From contig NVUJ01000002.1 of the NCBI GenBank assembly GCA_002733135.1, positions 149,364 through 213,363 of the forward strand: a stretch of DNA of 64,000 nt, in the 5' to 3' direction. Positions 27,800 to 37,834 of the stretch are shown here, one piece after another (positions within the stretch are counted from its first letter, which is position 1; every line of letters begins with the position of its first letter). This DNA is from Cycloclasticus sp. (GTDB taxonomy: Bacteria > Pseudomonadota > Gammaproteobacteria > Methylococcales > Cycloclasticaceae). The translations under genes and the position numbers were made by a program. The notes beneath the pieces were generated by a model, which searched no databases, was not told where the DNA came from, and saw only the letters and a list, made by a program, of their open reading frames with translations.

Positions 27800-29653
27800 A
27801 TGAAGAAGTTAGATAAAGCAAAAGCGCAACATATCTTAATCATTGAACATGACGAAGATCGTATGTCGGCACTCCAAAACCTTTTGTCAATTGGTGGTTA
27901 TAGGAATTTAATTAGTGCGTCGAATCAGGACGAAGCACATACACTTATCCGTTCGTTAAAAGCTAAGGTTGAAAAGATTGGCGCCATTTTATTGGCATTT
28001 GATTTGCCACAATGCGATATCTTTAAATTCAGTGAAGTGTTAACAACGTTGGATGGTCATGATGCCATTCCATTAATATTCTTAACGGATAAATCGACAA
28101 GAATTGATGAAGAATTGATGACGAGATGTCATCGTGCCAATGCGGCGACTATAATACATCAGCCTGTCGAAGGTGGTGATGTTGTGCCCATCATTGATTT
28201 AGCACTCGCGCTTAAAAGCGAACGTGATGATCGTATAGCGAATGAAGAAAAACTAGTGCGAGAGCTTTCAGAAAAACGAATTATGGAGGCTAGATTGCAG
28301 TACCTAGTCTCGCACGATGAATTAACTGGCCTGTCGAATAGAAGCGGTCTTGAGAAAACGTTGGAATTTGCGATTTTAAGCTGTACCAACTTTAAACAAC
28401 GCGGCGCATTGCTAGATATTGATTTAGACCAGTTTCAGGTGGTTAATGATATCGAAGGTCACGCGATAGGCGACCGTTTATTGATTGAAATAGCGTCATT
28501 AATTCAAAAGACCTTAGAAGAAGATGCTTTTGTTTCTCGTGTGGGCTCAAATTTATTTCAAGTTTTTCTGAGCAAAGTAACGCAAAATCAAGCGTTAGAT
28601 ATTGCAGAACACCTAAGGTTAACGATTGATGATTTTGATTTTAAACCGAATGACACGGTATATAACGTTTCGGCAAGTATTGGGGTGGCGATTTTAGCGC
28701 CACTTGAACGGATTAAACAACCTAGTGAAATCATGTCACGAGCACATCATGCCTGTTATACAGCTAAGACCTTAGGACGAAACAGGATTAGTTTATTCGA
28801 AGGTGATAATGATCATCTTACAGGTTTAAGAAATGATGCGAAGTGGGTGCCATTAATACGCAAAGCGTTAAAAGAAGACGCTTTTCAATTGGTTTTCCAA
28901 CCCGTTGTGCAAATATCAGATGGTTACGTTGCACATTATGAAACATTACTAAGAATGGTTGGTGAGGGCGGTGAGCTGATAAGCCCAATGGATTTCATTC
29001 CTGTAGCGGAACGTATGGGTCTTATCCATCATATTGACTTGTGGGTTGTCTCACACGCAATTGATTATATTTCGGCGTTGCCTAAAGAAAGTGAAAGCAT
29101 TGCTTTCACAATAAATTTATCTAGTCACGCACTGCAAGGTGATTACTTATTACCAATATTGAAGCAAAAATTAGAAACCACGTGGATTTCACCGTCAAGA
29201 ATAACGTTCGAAATTACAGAAACCGCGGCCGTTATAGATTTCGAAAAAACGCGCAAGATGGTAACTAAGATTCGTGCATTAGGATGCCGGTTCGCTCTTG
29301 ATGATTTTGGGGCGGGCTTTAGTTTGTTTAATTACATTAAAAACTTCCCCGTTGACTATTTGAAAATTGATGGCCAATTTATCAATAACCTAGCAAATAA
29401 TACATCTGACCAAGTGTTGGTTAAATCAATGATAGATGTTGCGCATAGCTTGGGTAAAAAAGCTATTGCGGAATACGTGTCCGACCCTGAAATTTTAAAT
29501 ATATTAAAAGAGTTTGGTGTTGATTATGTTCAAGGGTTCTTGTTAGGGAAGCCGCAAATAGAATTATTAAACGAGCAATATATCGTCTTGAGTGATTTTA
29601 AAAGCGACCCCGTTGATATTAAAAAATTAATCACTAAAAAAAGCTATTTATGA
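27800..29653 (+). CDS. REC-like/GGDEF/EAL cyclic-di-GMP signalling protein
   Basis: 617 residues in the order REC-like (about 10-135; LIIEHDEDR and LLAFDLPQCD with the potential phospho-Asp), a coiled linker, GGDEF (about 165-335), then EAL (about 350-600). The GGDEF signature is degenerate (SRVGSNLFQVFL), so cyclase activity is unlikely. The EAL domain keeps ligands expected for phosphodiesterase: ETLLRM in place of EAL, INLSSHAL, ITETAAV, LDDFGAG, YLKIDGQF and DYVQGFLLG. I predict a c-di-GMP phosphodiesterase tuned by REC and possibly by GTP binding to the dead GGDEF domain. Confidence 0.88.
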   Translation: MKKLDKAKAQHILIIEHDEDRMSALQNLLSIGGYRNLISASNQDEAHTLIRSLKAKVEKIGAILLAFDLPQCDIFKFSEVLTTLDGHDAIPLIFLTDKSTRIDEELMTRCHRANAATIIHQPVEGGDVVPIIDLALALKSERDDRIANEEKLVRELSEKRIMEARLQYLVSHDELTGLSNRSGLEKTLEFAILSCTNFKQRGALLDIDLDQFQVVNDIEGHAIGDRLLIEIASLIQKTLEEDAFVSRVGSNLFQVFLSKVTQNQALDIAEHLRLTIDDFDFKPNDTVYNVSASIGVAILAPLERIKQPSEIMSRAHHACYTAKTLGRNRISLFEGDNDHLTGLRNDAKWVPLIRKALKEDAFQLVFQPVVQISDGYVAHYETLLRMVGEGGELISPMDFIPVAERMGLIHHIDLWVVSHAIDYISALPKESESIAFTINLSSHALQGDYLLPILKQKLETTWISPSRITFEITETAAVIDFEKTRKMVTKIRALGCRFALDDFGAGFSLFNYIKNFPVDYLKIDGQFINNLANNTSDQVLVKSMIDVAHSLGKKAIAEYVSDPEILNILKEFGVDYVQGFLLGKPQIELLNEQYIVLSDFKSDPVDIKKLITKKSYL

Positions 29654-29713
29654 CATGATGACTAGACACAACACGATAGCTGTTGAGTCTTTTTGTTAAT
29701 CTGTTAAATCTAT

Positions 29714-32071
29714 ATGGCTAAGCCTAAACGGTCATCAAGACCGCGTAAGAAAACCTCAATAAAACGAAAAAAAAGAGCCCCTAAAAGGAGCTTTCTTAGA
29801 GGGATACTGTTCAAATCCTTTATCATGGCATGTATCGTTGGCCTTGCGTATGCCTTGTATTTAGATTTTATTGTACGTCAGCAATTCGAAGGTAAACGTT
29901 GGGAATTGCCAGCACACGTGTATGCAAACCCCGTTGAGTTGTATCAAGGTTTACCAATAGGAACTAATCAACTTAAGTCATTGCTTGATGATTTGCGCTA
30001 TAAGTCAGTTGCAAACGTTTCTAGCTCGGGCTCATACAAAATTTCTGGACTTGTGGTTACCCTTAAGACGCGTCCTTTTAACTTTTTTGATGGACAAGAA
30101 AAGTCTAAAACAATCAACATTCATTTCAATGAAAATGTTATTGCATCCATAAGGGATGTTCATTCAAATAACAATGTTGCACTTCTACGTCTAGACCCCG
30201 TTCAAGTGGGTAGTTTTTATCCAAGTCATAAAGAAGATCGGATATTAGTAAAAATCGATGAAGTGCCTCGTACTTTAATCGATGGTTTGATAGCGATTGA
30301 GGACCGAGATTTTTACAATCATTATGGCGTGTCTCCAAAATCAATTTTAAGGGCGTTAATTGCAAATATAAAAGCGGGCGGTGTTGTTCAGGGCGGAAGC
30401 ACGTTAACGCAACAGTTGGTTAAAAACTTTTTCTTAACCTCCGAGCGGAGTCTTTGGAGAAAAGCCAAAGAAGCAGTGATGGCGCTCATTGTTGAAGTTA
30501 GGTATCAAAAAGACGACATTCTTGAGGCTTATATAAATGAGGTGTTCTTAGGTCAAGATGGCGAGAGGTCTATAAACGGTTTTGGTATGGCCAGTGTTTT
30601 TTATTTTAATAAACCTTTGATACAGCTTAAACCTCATCAAGTTGCTTTATTGGTTGGTTTGGTAAAAGGCCCGTCGTATTACGACCCTAGGCGCCATCCG
30701 CAACGCGCTGTTAAACGTAGGAACCTTGTATTAGACGAAATGACACGTTTAGATTTTTTGCCCGCGCAACAACGTAATATCGCAAAACGAATGAGCGCCG
30801 ACATCTCACCAGTCAAACAAATCAAAAGCTCACGATTTCCTGCCTACCTTGATCTCGTTAAACGACAATTAAGTAGAGATTATAAGGAAGAAGATTTAAC
30901 GTCTGAGGGGCTCAATATTTTTTCAACCTTGGATTACAACATTCAAACGACCGCTGAAAAATTATTCAAACGTAAACTCGAAGCGCTGAATAAACAATAT
31001 GGAATAGAAAAAGGAAAGCTCCAAGGTGCAATGGTCATCACTCGCCGAGAAGGGGGCGAAATAGTTGCCGTGATTGGTGATAGGAATCCGCAGTTTAGCG
31101 GTTTTAATCGCGCCTTAGATGCTCTTAGACCCATTGGTTCATTAGTAAAACCAGCAGTATATTTGACTGCGCTTAACCAGCCATCAAGCTACACATTAAC
31201 TAGTCTTATTGATGACAGCGCTATTAGCCTAAAGCAGCGATCGGGTGAACTTTGGAGACCTAATAATTATGATAAAACAGAGCATGGATTTGTACAGCTG
31301 CATACAGCGCTCGCGCATTCATATAATTTGGCAACCGTTCGATTAGGAATGGAATTAAAAGTATCCAATGTCAAAAGAACGCTTGAAGAACTGGGTATAA
31401 GAAGGCCGATTAAACCATACCCCTCTTTATTATTAGGTGCTATTGCTTTATCGCCAATTGAGGTGACTCAAATGTATCAAACGTTGGCTGGAGAAGGATT
31501 TTTTACGCACTTAAGAGCCATTCAATCGATCACCTCAAGCGATAATGTTGCACTTCAACGTTATCCTTTAACGGTGCGGCAAGTCGCAAAGCCCTCGGTT
31601 GTTTACCTCGTTAATACAGCGTTGCAAGAAGTAATGACGAATGGTACGGGGCGATCTGCATATCGACAAATCTCCGCGGATTATAAATTGGCTGGTAAAA
31701 CAGGCACCACAGACGAATTGAGAGATAGTTGGTTTGCTGGTTTTAGTGGTGATTATTTAGCCGTTGTTTGGCTTGGGCGCGATGATAATAAGCCGTCTAA
31801 ACTGACGGGCGCAAGCGGCGCTCTTCAGGTATGGTCGAGTGTAATGGGTGCTATTTCTAAACAAAGCGTTCAATTAACAAAACCTGATGATATCGAATTT
31901 AGTTGGGTTGATTCAAAGGGCTTTCGTGCTAATGAGTTTTGTGTAGATGCTGTACAATATCCGTTTATAAAAGGCTCATCACCTGAACAACTATCCCCAT
32001 GTGTTGGTGCTGTTGGACGAACATTAGATAAAGCGGGTAGATGGTTTGATAGCTTGATTAACAGCCATTAA
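29714..32071 (+). CDS. mrcB: Penicillin-binding protein 1B (bifunctional)
   Basis: Class A PBP joining glycan chains and cross-linking peptides. 785 residues. Lys/Arg-rich cytoplasmic N-terminus, one membrane helix (about 34-54), UB2H-like region, GT51 domain with the catalytic Glu in AIEDRDFYNHYG (about 194-205) and QGGSTLTQQLVKN, then the transpeptidase with SLVK (catalytic Ser in RPIGSLVKPA, about 477), SYN (HSYNLATVRLG) and KTGT (AGKTGTTDELRDSW, about 658). Confidence 0.95.
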   Translation: MAKPKRSSRPRKKTSIKRKKRAPKRSFLRGILFKSFIMACIVGLAYALYLDFIVRQQFEGKRWELPAHVYANPVELYQGLPIGTNQLKSLLDDLRYKSVANVSSSGSYKISGLVVTLKTRPFNFFDGQEKSKTINIHFNENVIASIRDVHSNNNVALLRLDPVQVGSFYPSHKEDRILVKIDEVPRTLIDGLIAIEDRDFYNHYGVSPKSILRALIANIKAGGVVQGGSTLTQQLVKNFFLTSERSLWRKAKEAVMALIVEVRYQKDDILEAYINEVFLGQDGERSINGFGMASVFYFNKPLIQLKPHQVALLVGLVKGPSYYDPRRHPQRAVKRRNLVLDEMTRLDFLPAQQRNIAKRMSADISPVKQIKSSRFPAYLDLVKRQLSRDYKEEDLTSEGLNIFSTLDYNIQTTAEKLFKRKLEALNKQYGIEKGKLQGAMVITRREGGEIVAVIGDRNPQFSGFNRALDALRPIGSLVKPAVYLTALNQPSSYTLTSLIDDSAISLKQRSGELWRPNNYDKTEHGFVQLHTALAHSYNLATVRLGMELKVSNVKRTLEELGIRRPIKPYPSLLLGAIALSPIEVTQMYQTLAGEGFFTHLRAIQSITSSDNVALQRYPLTVRQVAKPSVVYLVNTALQEVMTNGTGRSAYRQISADYKLAGKTGTTDELRDSWFAGFSGDYLAVVWLGRDDNKPSKLTGASGALQVWSSVMGAISKQSVQLTKPDDIEFSWVDSKGFRANEFCVDAVQYPFIKGSSPEQLSPCVGAVGRTLDKAGRWFDSLINSH

Positions 32072-32076
32072 ATGAA

Positions 32077-32592
32077 ATGAAATTAATATACCTTGCCGTG
32101 ATAACACTTATGTTGTCAGCTTGCGCAGATTTATCGATGTATAACCAGACACCTGCACCAACGGGGCAACCAGGAGAGGCATCGAGATACCCTGGAAACC
32201 AAACATCATCCGCTAAAACATATCCGATAGAAGACCCTAGCCTAGAAAAGCCTTTATACACGGCTTCTAAGCCACAAAATCCGGCTGTCATTGCGTTACT
32301 TGATGGTGCTCATCAGCAAAGCAATCAAGGCCAATTCGATTTAGCAGCGGTTAAATTAGAGCGTGCTGTTCGAATATCGCCCAGAGATGCAAGGGTTTGG
32401 TACGAGTTAGCTAAAGTCCGTGAACAGCAGAAGAAATATCAACTAGCCATAAGTCTCGCCAAAAAATCTAATTTATTGGCAGGTGATAATAGCAACCTTA
32501 AACGTAATAACTGGCTGTTAATTGCGCAATGTTTTGAACGTTTGGGTAACGAAGATTCAGCAAGCAAAGCGCGTGCTAACGCAATAAGATGA
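32077..32592 (+). CDS. TPR lipoprotein
   Basis: 171 residues. Lipobox LMLSAC (Cys about 16), a proline-rich linker, and two TPR units (HQQSNQGQFDLAAVKLERAVRISPRDARVWYELA, then YQLAISLAKKSNLL) at about 75-165. It starts five bases after mrcB, so the two are probably co-transcribed. An outer-membrane partner of PBP1b is an attractive idea (like LpoB/CsiV-type activators) but is inference only. Confidence 0.75.
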   Translation: MKLIYLAVITLMLSACADLSMYNQTPAPTGQPGEASRYPGNQTSSAKTYPIEDPSLEKPLYTASKPQNPAVIALLDGAHQQSNQGQFDLAAVKLERAVRISPRDARVWYELAKVREQQKKYQLAISLAKKSNLLAGDNSNLKRNNWLLIAQCFERLGNEDSASKARANAIR

Positions 32593-32650
32593 TGCGCCTA
32601 ATTCTGTTAACAATAATTAGACATAAAACTGACTATACGCGGATAGTTTT

Positions 32651-34594
32651 TTGCACGATCTAGACTTAATTTTTGGTTCAGAGGGTGAACTTGTACGGCT
32701 GATAAAGGGCTTTCAGCCACGCGATGGTCAGTTGTCTATGGCTCGCGCGATTGAGGAAACGATAGAACAGAAAACACACTTAGTGGCTGAAGCTGGTACC
32801 GGAACGGGCAAAACATTTGCTTATTTAGTCCCCGCCATTCTGTCCGGAAAGAAAACAATCATTTCTACTGGTACGCGCAACTTACAAGATCAAATTTTTG
32901 AAAAAGATTTCCCGCTTATTCAAGAAGCTTTAAACGTCCCTGTTCGGGCAGCTGTACTTAAGGGGCGCTCAAATTATCTTTGTCTTTACCGATTAGACCA
33001 AGCTCATCAGCAAACAGCAGGGTTTGATAAGGAGTTAGAGGCGGACTTAAGTGAAATAGAGGATTGGTCTAACCGAACGATCGATGGTGATATCTCTGAG
33101 GTGACCTCAGTGGCTGAAGATTCTTTCGTGTGGCAACAAGTAACGTCGACCGCGGACAATTGTTTAGGGCAGGAGTGTCCAATGGTTGCAGAGTGCTTTC
33201 CATTATTGGCCCGAAAAAAGGCACAAGAAGTTGACGTGCTTATTGTCAATCACCACCTACTTTGTGCTGATTGGTCGTTAAAAGACGATGGCTTTGGGCA
33301 AATATTGCCTGAAGCAGAATTGATTATCATTGACGAAGCACACCAAATAATTGATACGGCATCGAGATTCTTGGGCGTGTCAGTTAGTGCACGGCAAATT
33401 CTTTCGTTGTTAAGTGATGTTAATTCTGAACAACTCAAAATTGCGTCGGACACGCCTGCTTTAATCGACCTCACTCATGTCATCAACGAAGATATACGTG
33501 AAATGCGAAAGTTGTTACCCGAACAATCGGTTAAAGATTCTTGGGATGAACTTGAGCGATTTAAAAATTTTGTCGTTGCTTTAGCTTGTTTAACAGACAG
33601 AATTGAACAGCTCTTTAAGGTGTTAGCCGTTGTGGCGGTGCGTTCTAAGGGCTTAGAAGCGTGTTGGAAACGCTGTGAGGATATTCTACAGCGTCTTAGA
33701 TTGTTTTCTAACCAAGATCAGCAAAACTGGATTCAATGGTTTGAAACATTTCATCGAACGTTTACTTTTTACCGTACACCCTTAGATATTTCGAAAGCAT
33801 TTGCTAGTTTTGCATTTGCCAGCGAAGCAAGTTGGGTCTTCACCTCAGCCACTTTATCGGTGAATAAAAACTTTGATTTTTTCACTCGAAGACTCGGAAT
33901 ACAAGATGCCGAGACAGGGATGTGGGAAAGTCCATTTGATTATTTACACCAGTCATTGATGTATGTGCCTAAGGGGTTGCCGGAACCTAGAGAATACGAC
34001 TATACGGCAACGATGATTGAAAAAATTATGCCAGTACTAGAGGCAAGTGAAGGTCGAGCATTTATTTTATTTACCAGTCACCGCGCGTTGCAAGAAGCTG
34101 CAAACATCTTATTGGAACAAACAAACTTTACCTTATTGGTTCAAGGTGATTTACCAAAACAACAAATGCTTGAAACGTTTAGACAGTCAGATAATGCTGT
34201 ACTTCTGGGGACTGCGAGTTTCTGGGAAGGCGTTGATGTACGTGGCGAGGCACTTTCTTGCGTTATTATTGATAAACTACCGTTTGCGTCACCCGGAGAC
34301 CCCGTCACCAAAGCTAGGCTTGATTATATGACTGCTAATGGCCAGTCGCCGTTTTCAGAATTTCAGCTCCCTTCAGCTGCGCTAACGTTAAAACAAGGAG
34401 CTGGGCGGTTAATTCGAGACGTAGAAGATAAGGGAGTGCTAGTTTTGTGTGACCCTCGATTGTCTAGTAAAGGTTATGGCAAAGTATTTGTCAGGTCGTT
34501 GCCATCGATGCCAATTACCCAAGAGCTTAATGATGTAAAACGATTTTTTCATCGAATCAAATCGCAACAAACACACATTAAAAAATCAGCATGA
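32651..34594 (+). CDS. yoaA: ATP-dependent helicase, YoaA/DinG (XPD-like) family
   Basis: Iron-sulfur superfamily-2 5'-3' DNA helicase, 647 residues. Walker A AEAGTGTGKTFAYL (about 47-60), four Cys for the Fe-S cluster (in NYLCLYRL and DNCLGQECPMVAECF, about 109 and 171-183), the DEAH box LIIIDEAHQI, and C-terminal GTASFWEGVDV and QGAGRLIRD. The start appears to be TTG at 32651, since no ATG lies upstream in frame with a ribosome site. It ends overlapping tsaB by four bases (ATGA), the common yoaA-tsaB arrangement. Confidence 0.92.
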   Translation: MHDLDLIFGSEGELVRLIKGFQPRDGQLSMARAIEETIEQKTHLVAEAGTGTGKTFAYLVPAILSGKKTIISTGTRNLQDQIFEKDFPLIQEALNVPVRAAVLKGRSNYLCLYRLDQAHQQTAGFDKELEADLSEIEDWSNRTIDGDISEVTSVAEDSFVWQQVTSTADNCLGQECPMVAECFPLLARKKAQEVDVLIVNHHLLCADWSLKDDGFGQILPEAELIIIDEAHQIIDTASRFLGVSVSARQILSLLSDVNSEQLKIASDTPALIDLTHVINEDIREMRKLLPEQSVKDSWDELERFKNFVVALACLTDRIEQLFKVLAVVAVRSKGLEACWKRCEDILQRLRLFSNQDQQNWIQWFETFHRTFTFYRTPLDISKAFASFAFASEASWVFTSATLSVNKNFDFFTRRLGIQDAETGMWESPFDYLHQSLMYVPKGLPEPREYDYTATMIEKIMPVLEASEGRAFILFTSHRALQEAANILLEQTNFTLLVQGDLPKQQMLETFRQSDNAVLLGTASFWEGVDVRGEALSCVIIDKLPFASPGDPVTKARLDYMTANGQSPFSEFQLPSAALTLKQGAGRLIRDVEDKGVLVLCDPRLSSKGYGKVFVRSLPSMPITQELNDVKRFFHRIKSQQTHIKKSA

Positions 34595-35280
34595 AAATTT
34601 TAGCAATAGAAACAGCTACAGAGGCTTGTTCTGCTGCCTTGTTATTGGATGGCGAGTTGCTAGATCGCTTTCAAGTGGCGCCGCGCGAACACGGCAATTT
34701 AATTTTATCGATGGTTGATGAGTTATTGCAGCAGGCTGGCGTGTCGTTACAAAACTTGGATGCGTTAGCCTTTGGGCGTGGCCCAGGTTCTTTTACGGGC
34801 GTTAGGATGGCAACAGGCGTTATACAAGGGTTAGCATTTGCTGCAAATTTACCCGTGGCACCCGTGTCAACGTTAAAGGCATTGGCACAACAAGCTATCG
34901 GTCAAGCAAACGACGGGCAAACAGTTTATGCTGTCTTGGATGCGAGAATGGCTGAGGTTTATTGGTGTGAATACATCATCGAGAATGGTCGGTTAAAAGA
35001 CGTGTCGAAAGAAGCCGTTATTGCGCCCAGTACGATTAGTGCAGTACCTAGAAAAAGTGTGGTTGGTATTGGGCATGGTTGGGATACTTACCGCGACGAA
35101 TTGACTCAAGTCGTTAACGCTAAGTCGTTATCAATCATACCTAACGCGTTACCAAGAGCTAGAGAAGTTGCCCAATTAGCCGTTCAATTGATTAATAATG
35201 GTCAAACTGTTGCAGCTGAAAATGCACTGCCCGTTTATTTACGCGATAATGTGGCAAAGAAAAAGGCGCAGCAAGGATAA
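34591..35280 (+). CDS. tsaB: tRNA threonylcarbamoyladenosine biosynthesis protein TsaB
   Basis: Partner of TsaD in forming t6A37 of tRNA. 229 residues with the ASKHA-fold N-terminus MKILAIETATEACSAAL, HGNLILSMVDELL and FGRGPGSFTGVRM (about 63-75). Coupled to yoaA upstream and to the Sua5/YciO gene downstream (one-base overlap). Confidence 0.94.
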   Translation: MKILAIETATEACSAALLLDGELLDRFQVAPREHGNLILSMVDELLQQAGVSLQNLDALAFGRGPGSFTGVRMATGVIQGLAFAANLPVAPVSTLKALAQQAIGQANDGQTVYAVLDARMAEVYWCEYIIENGRLKDVSKEAVIAPSTISAVPRKSVVGIGHGWDTYRDELTQVVNAKSLSIIPNALPRAREVAQLAVQLINNGQTVAAENALPVYLRDNVAKKKAQQG

Positions 35281-35915
35281 TGAGTCAGCATTTTTATATT
35301 CACCCAGATAACCCGCAACAACGGTTGATAAAGCACGTTGTCGATATCGTTAAGAGCGGTGGTGTTATCGCTTATCCTACCGACTCATCGTATGCTCTAG
35401 CGTGTCATTTAGGAGATAAGCAAGCGATTGATCGTATTCGTCAAATACGCCAAATTGACGATAAACATAACTTTACCTTGATGTGTCGCGACCTGGCGGA
35501 CATCTCGAATTATGCGCAAGTTAATAATGACACATACCGTTTATTGAAATCTTTAACACCAGGCGCTTTTACCTTCGTACTGAAAGCAACTAAAGAAGTG
35601 CCTCGTCGTCTACAGCACCCGAAAAGAAAAACAGTGGGTATTCGAGTGCCGGACAACATTGTAGCGCAGCAGATTTTAGAAGAACTGGGTGAGCCTATGT
35701 TAACCAGCACGTTGATATTACCAGATGAAGATGAAGCATTAGCTGATCCGTATGATATTGACGAAAGGTTAGAGAATGTTTTAGACGCCGTGGTTGATGT
35801 GGGTGTTATACCTTATAAACCAACAACAATAGTGGTATGGGATAACGACTACCCCGAAATTGTTAGGCAGGGTAAAGGTAAGGCTGATTTCATCGCCCAA
35901 AAGGATAAGCAGTAA
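35280..35915 (+). CDS. yciO: Sua5/YciO/YrdC-type L-threonylcarbamoyladenylate synthase family
   Basis: 211 residues. The YrdC fold motifs are VKSGGVIAYPTDSSYALAC (about 25-43), KHNFTLMCRDL and PGAFTFVLKAT, with KTVGIRVPDN. The length and the TDSSYALAC variant fit YciO rather than the shorter TsaC. It follows tsaB by overlap, suggesting a role in the same t6A pathway, although YciO enzymes are less active than TsaC. Confidence 0.88.
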   Translation: MSQHFYIHPDNPQQRLIKHVVDIVKSGGVIAYPTDSSYALACHLGDKQAIDRIRQIRQIDDKHNFTLMCRDLADISNYAQVNNDTYRLLKSLTPGAFTFVLKATKEVPRRLQHPKRKTVGIRVPDNIVAQQILEELGEPMLTSTLILPDEDEALADPYDIDERLENVLDAVVDVGVIPYKPTTIVVWDNDYPEIVRQGKGKADFIAQKDKQ

Positions 35916-36574
35916 TGCCAATAGATGAACTAAGCTTAGTCGGCCGAATTGCTGTATGGATCTTGCCCGTTATATTCGCAATCACCGTTCATGAGGTCGC
36001 GCACGGTTGGGTAGCCAGTAAACTGGGAGACAATACAGCAAAGAGCTTAGGGCGTTTGACCTTAAATCCAATCAGTCATATGGATTTAGTGGGAACAGTT
36101 ATTGTGCCAGCGGTTTTATTATTCTTAGGTGGCTTTATGTTTGGCTGGGCCAAGCCCGTTCCCGTTAATTGGAGTAACTTAAAAAACCCAAAACGCGACA
36201 TGATTTTTGTAGCCATCGCTGGCCCTCTAGCCAATCTATTTATGGCTATTGCTTGGGGTGTTTTAATGAAAATAGGTTATATGTTGAGCGGTACTAATGA
36301 GTTTATTGCCATGCCTTTAATTTATATGGGCTATGCGGGTATTTTTATTAATATTGTGTTGATGGTGCTTAACTTATTACCTATTTTACCGTTAGATGGG
36401 GGGCGAATTCTGGCGGGATTGTTGCCAACAAGAGCGAGTATTCAATTTAGTCAGCTAGAACGATTCGGCTTTCCCATCTTAATCGTTATAATTGCAATGG
36501 GTTGGTTGTCGAAAATATTAGGCCCACCTGTATATTTTTTACAAACTAGTATTTTCAAATTGCTAGGTATTTAG
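35915..36574 (+). CDS. Site-2-protease-like M50 membrane metallopeptidase (YwhC type)
   Basis: 219 residues, about five or six membrane helices. The zinc motif HEVAH (in ITVHEVAHGWVA, about 24-28) and the third-ligand segment NLLPILPLDGGR (about 152-163) are intact, and no PDZ domain is present. One-base overlap with yciO and nine bases before trpS. Confidence 0.87.
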   Translation: MPIDELSLVGRIAVWILPVIFAITVHEVAHGWVASKLGDNTAKSLGRLTLNPISHMDLVGTVIVPAVLLFLGGFMFGWAKPVPVNWSNLKNPKRDMIFVAIAGPLANLFMAIAWGVLMKIGYMLSGTNEFIAMPLIYMGYAGIFINIVLMVLNLLPILPLDGGRILAGLLPTRASIQFSQLERFGFPILIVIIAMGWLSKILGPPVYFLQTSIFKLLGI

Positions 36575-36582
36575 GAGGAAGT

Positions 36583-37803
36583 GTGAGTTCAGAAGTTCCT
36601 GCGCAGTATAGGCGCGTTTTATCGGGTATGAGGCCAACAGGCCAGTTACATCTTGGCCACTATCACGGTGTGCTAAAAAACTGGGTTGAGTTACAACAAG
36701 AATATAAGTGCTATTTCTTCGTTGCGGACTGGCATGCGTTAACGACGCATTACGAAGCCCCGTCCATCATTGCTAGTAGCACTTGGGAAATGGTGATTGA
36801 TTGGCTTGCAGCGGGGGTTGACCACGGCTTAGCAGATTTATTTATTCAATCTAGTATTCCCGAGCACGCGGAACTTCATTTATTACTTTCAATGATTACA
36901 CCTTTGGGTTGGTTGGAACGTGTGCCAAGTTATAAGGACCAGCAAGAAAAATTAAAAGAAATGGATTTAGCAACCTATGGCTTTCTAGGTTATCCATTAC
37001 TCCAAAGCGCAGATATTTTGATGTACAAAGCAGGCCTAGTCCCTGTAGGCGCCGATCAAGTATCACATGTTGAATTGACGCGTGAGGTGGCTAGGCGTTT
37101 TAATTATCTATATGGTCGTGAGCTGGGTTTTGAAGAGAAAGCAGAAGCAGCCATTAAGAAAATGGGTAAAAAGAACGCTAAGATGTTTAATAAGCTCAGA
37201 AGTGCCTATCAAGAAAACGGCGATCAAGAAGCATTGGGCGTAGCACAAGCATTGTTAGCAGCGCAGCAAAATATCACGGTTGGTGATGTAGAACGTTTAT
37301 TTGGTTATTTAGAAGGCAGTGGGCGGGTGATTTTACCAGAACCACAAGCGTTGCTCACAAAAGCATCTAAAATGCCTGGTTTGGATGGGCAAAAAATGTC
37401 TAAGTCGTATAACAACACCATCGCACTACGTGATGCGCCTGAAGAGATCGAACAAAAAATTCGTAAAATGCCGACAGACCCGGCGCGTGTACGCCTAACA
37501 GACCCAGGTGAGCCAGAAAAATGCCCAGTATGGCAATTTCATCAAGTGTATTCGGACGAAGGCGTGCGTGAGTGGGTGCAAGAAGGGTGTCGTTCAGCGG
37601 GGATTGGCTGTTTAGATTGTAAGCAACCGGTCATTGATGCAGTATTACGCGAGTTGAAGCCCATGCAAGATCGCGCACAAGAATATACCGAACAACCCGA
37701 TTTAGTGCGCTCAATCATTCACGAAGGTAATGAGAAAGCACGTGATGCTGCTAGAGAAACCTTGGAAGAAGTTAAGGCAGCTATGAGTATGAATTTATTA
37801 TAA
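36583..37803 (+). CDS. trpS: Tryptophan--tRNA ligase
   Basis: Class I aminoacyl-tRNA synthetase, 406 residues. HIGH-type motif TGQLHLGHYHG (about 18-28) and KMSKS in QKMSKSYNNT (about 265-274). GTG start at 36583 with a strong TAGGAGGAA. It is about 70 residues longer than the E. coli enzyme because of an insertion around 165-230 (FEEKAEAAIKKMGKKNAKM and following), a variant found in some proteobacteria. Confidence 0.95.
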   Translation: MSSEVPAQYRRVLSGMRPTGQLHLGHYHGVLKNWVELQQEYKCYFFVADWHALTTHYEAPSIIASSTWEMVIDWLAAGVDHGLADLFIQSSIPEHAELHLLLSMITPLGWLERVPSYKDQQEKLKEMDLATYGFLGYPLLQSADILMYKAGLVPVGADQVSHVELTREVARRFNYLYGRELGFEEKAEAAIKKMGKKNAKMFNKLRSAYQENGDQEALGVAQALLAAQQNITVGDVERLFGYLEGSGRVILPEPQALLTKASKMPGLDGQKMSKSYNNTIALRDAPEEIEQKIRKMPTDPARVRLTDPGEPEKCPVWQFHQVYSDEGVREWVQEGCRSAGIGCLDCKQPVIDAVLRELKPMQDRAQEYTEQPDLVRSIIHEGNEKARDAARETLEEVKAAMSMNLL

Positions 37804-37834
37804 ATGGCCTGTAACGAATTAGTGAAAGGAAAAA

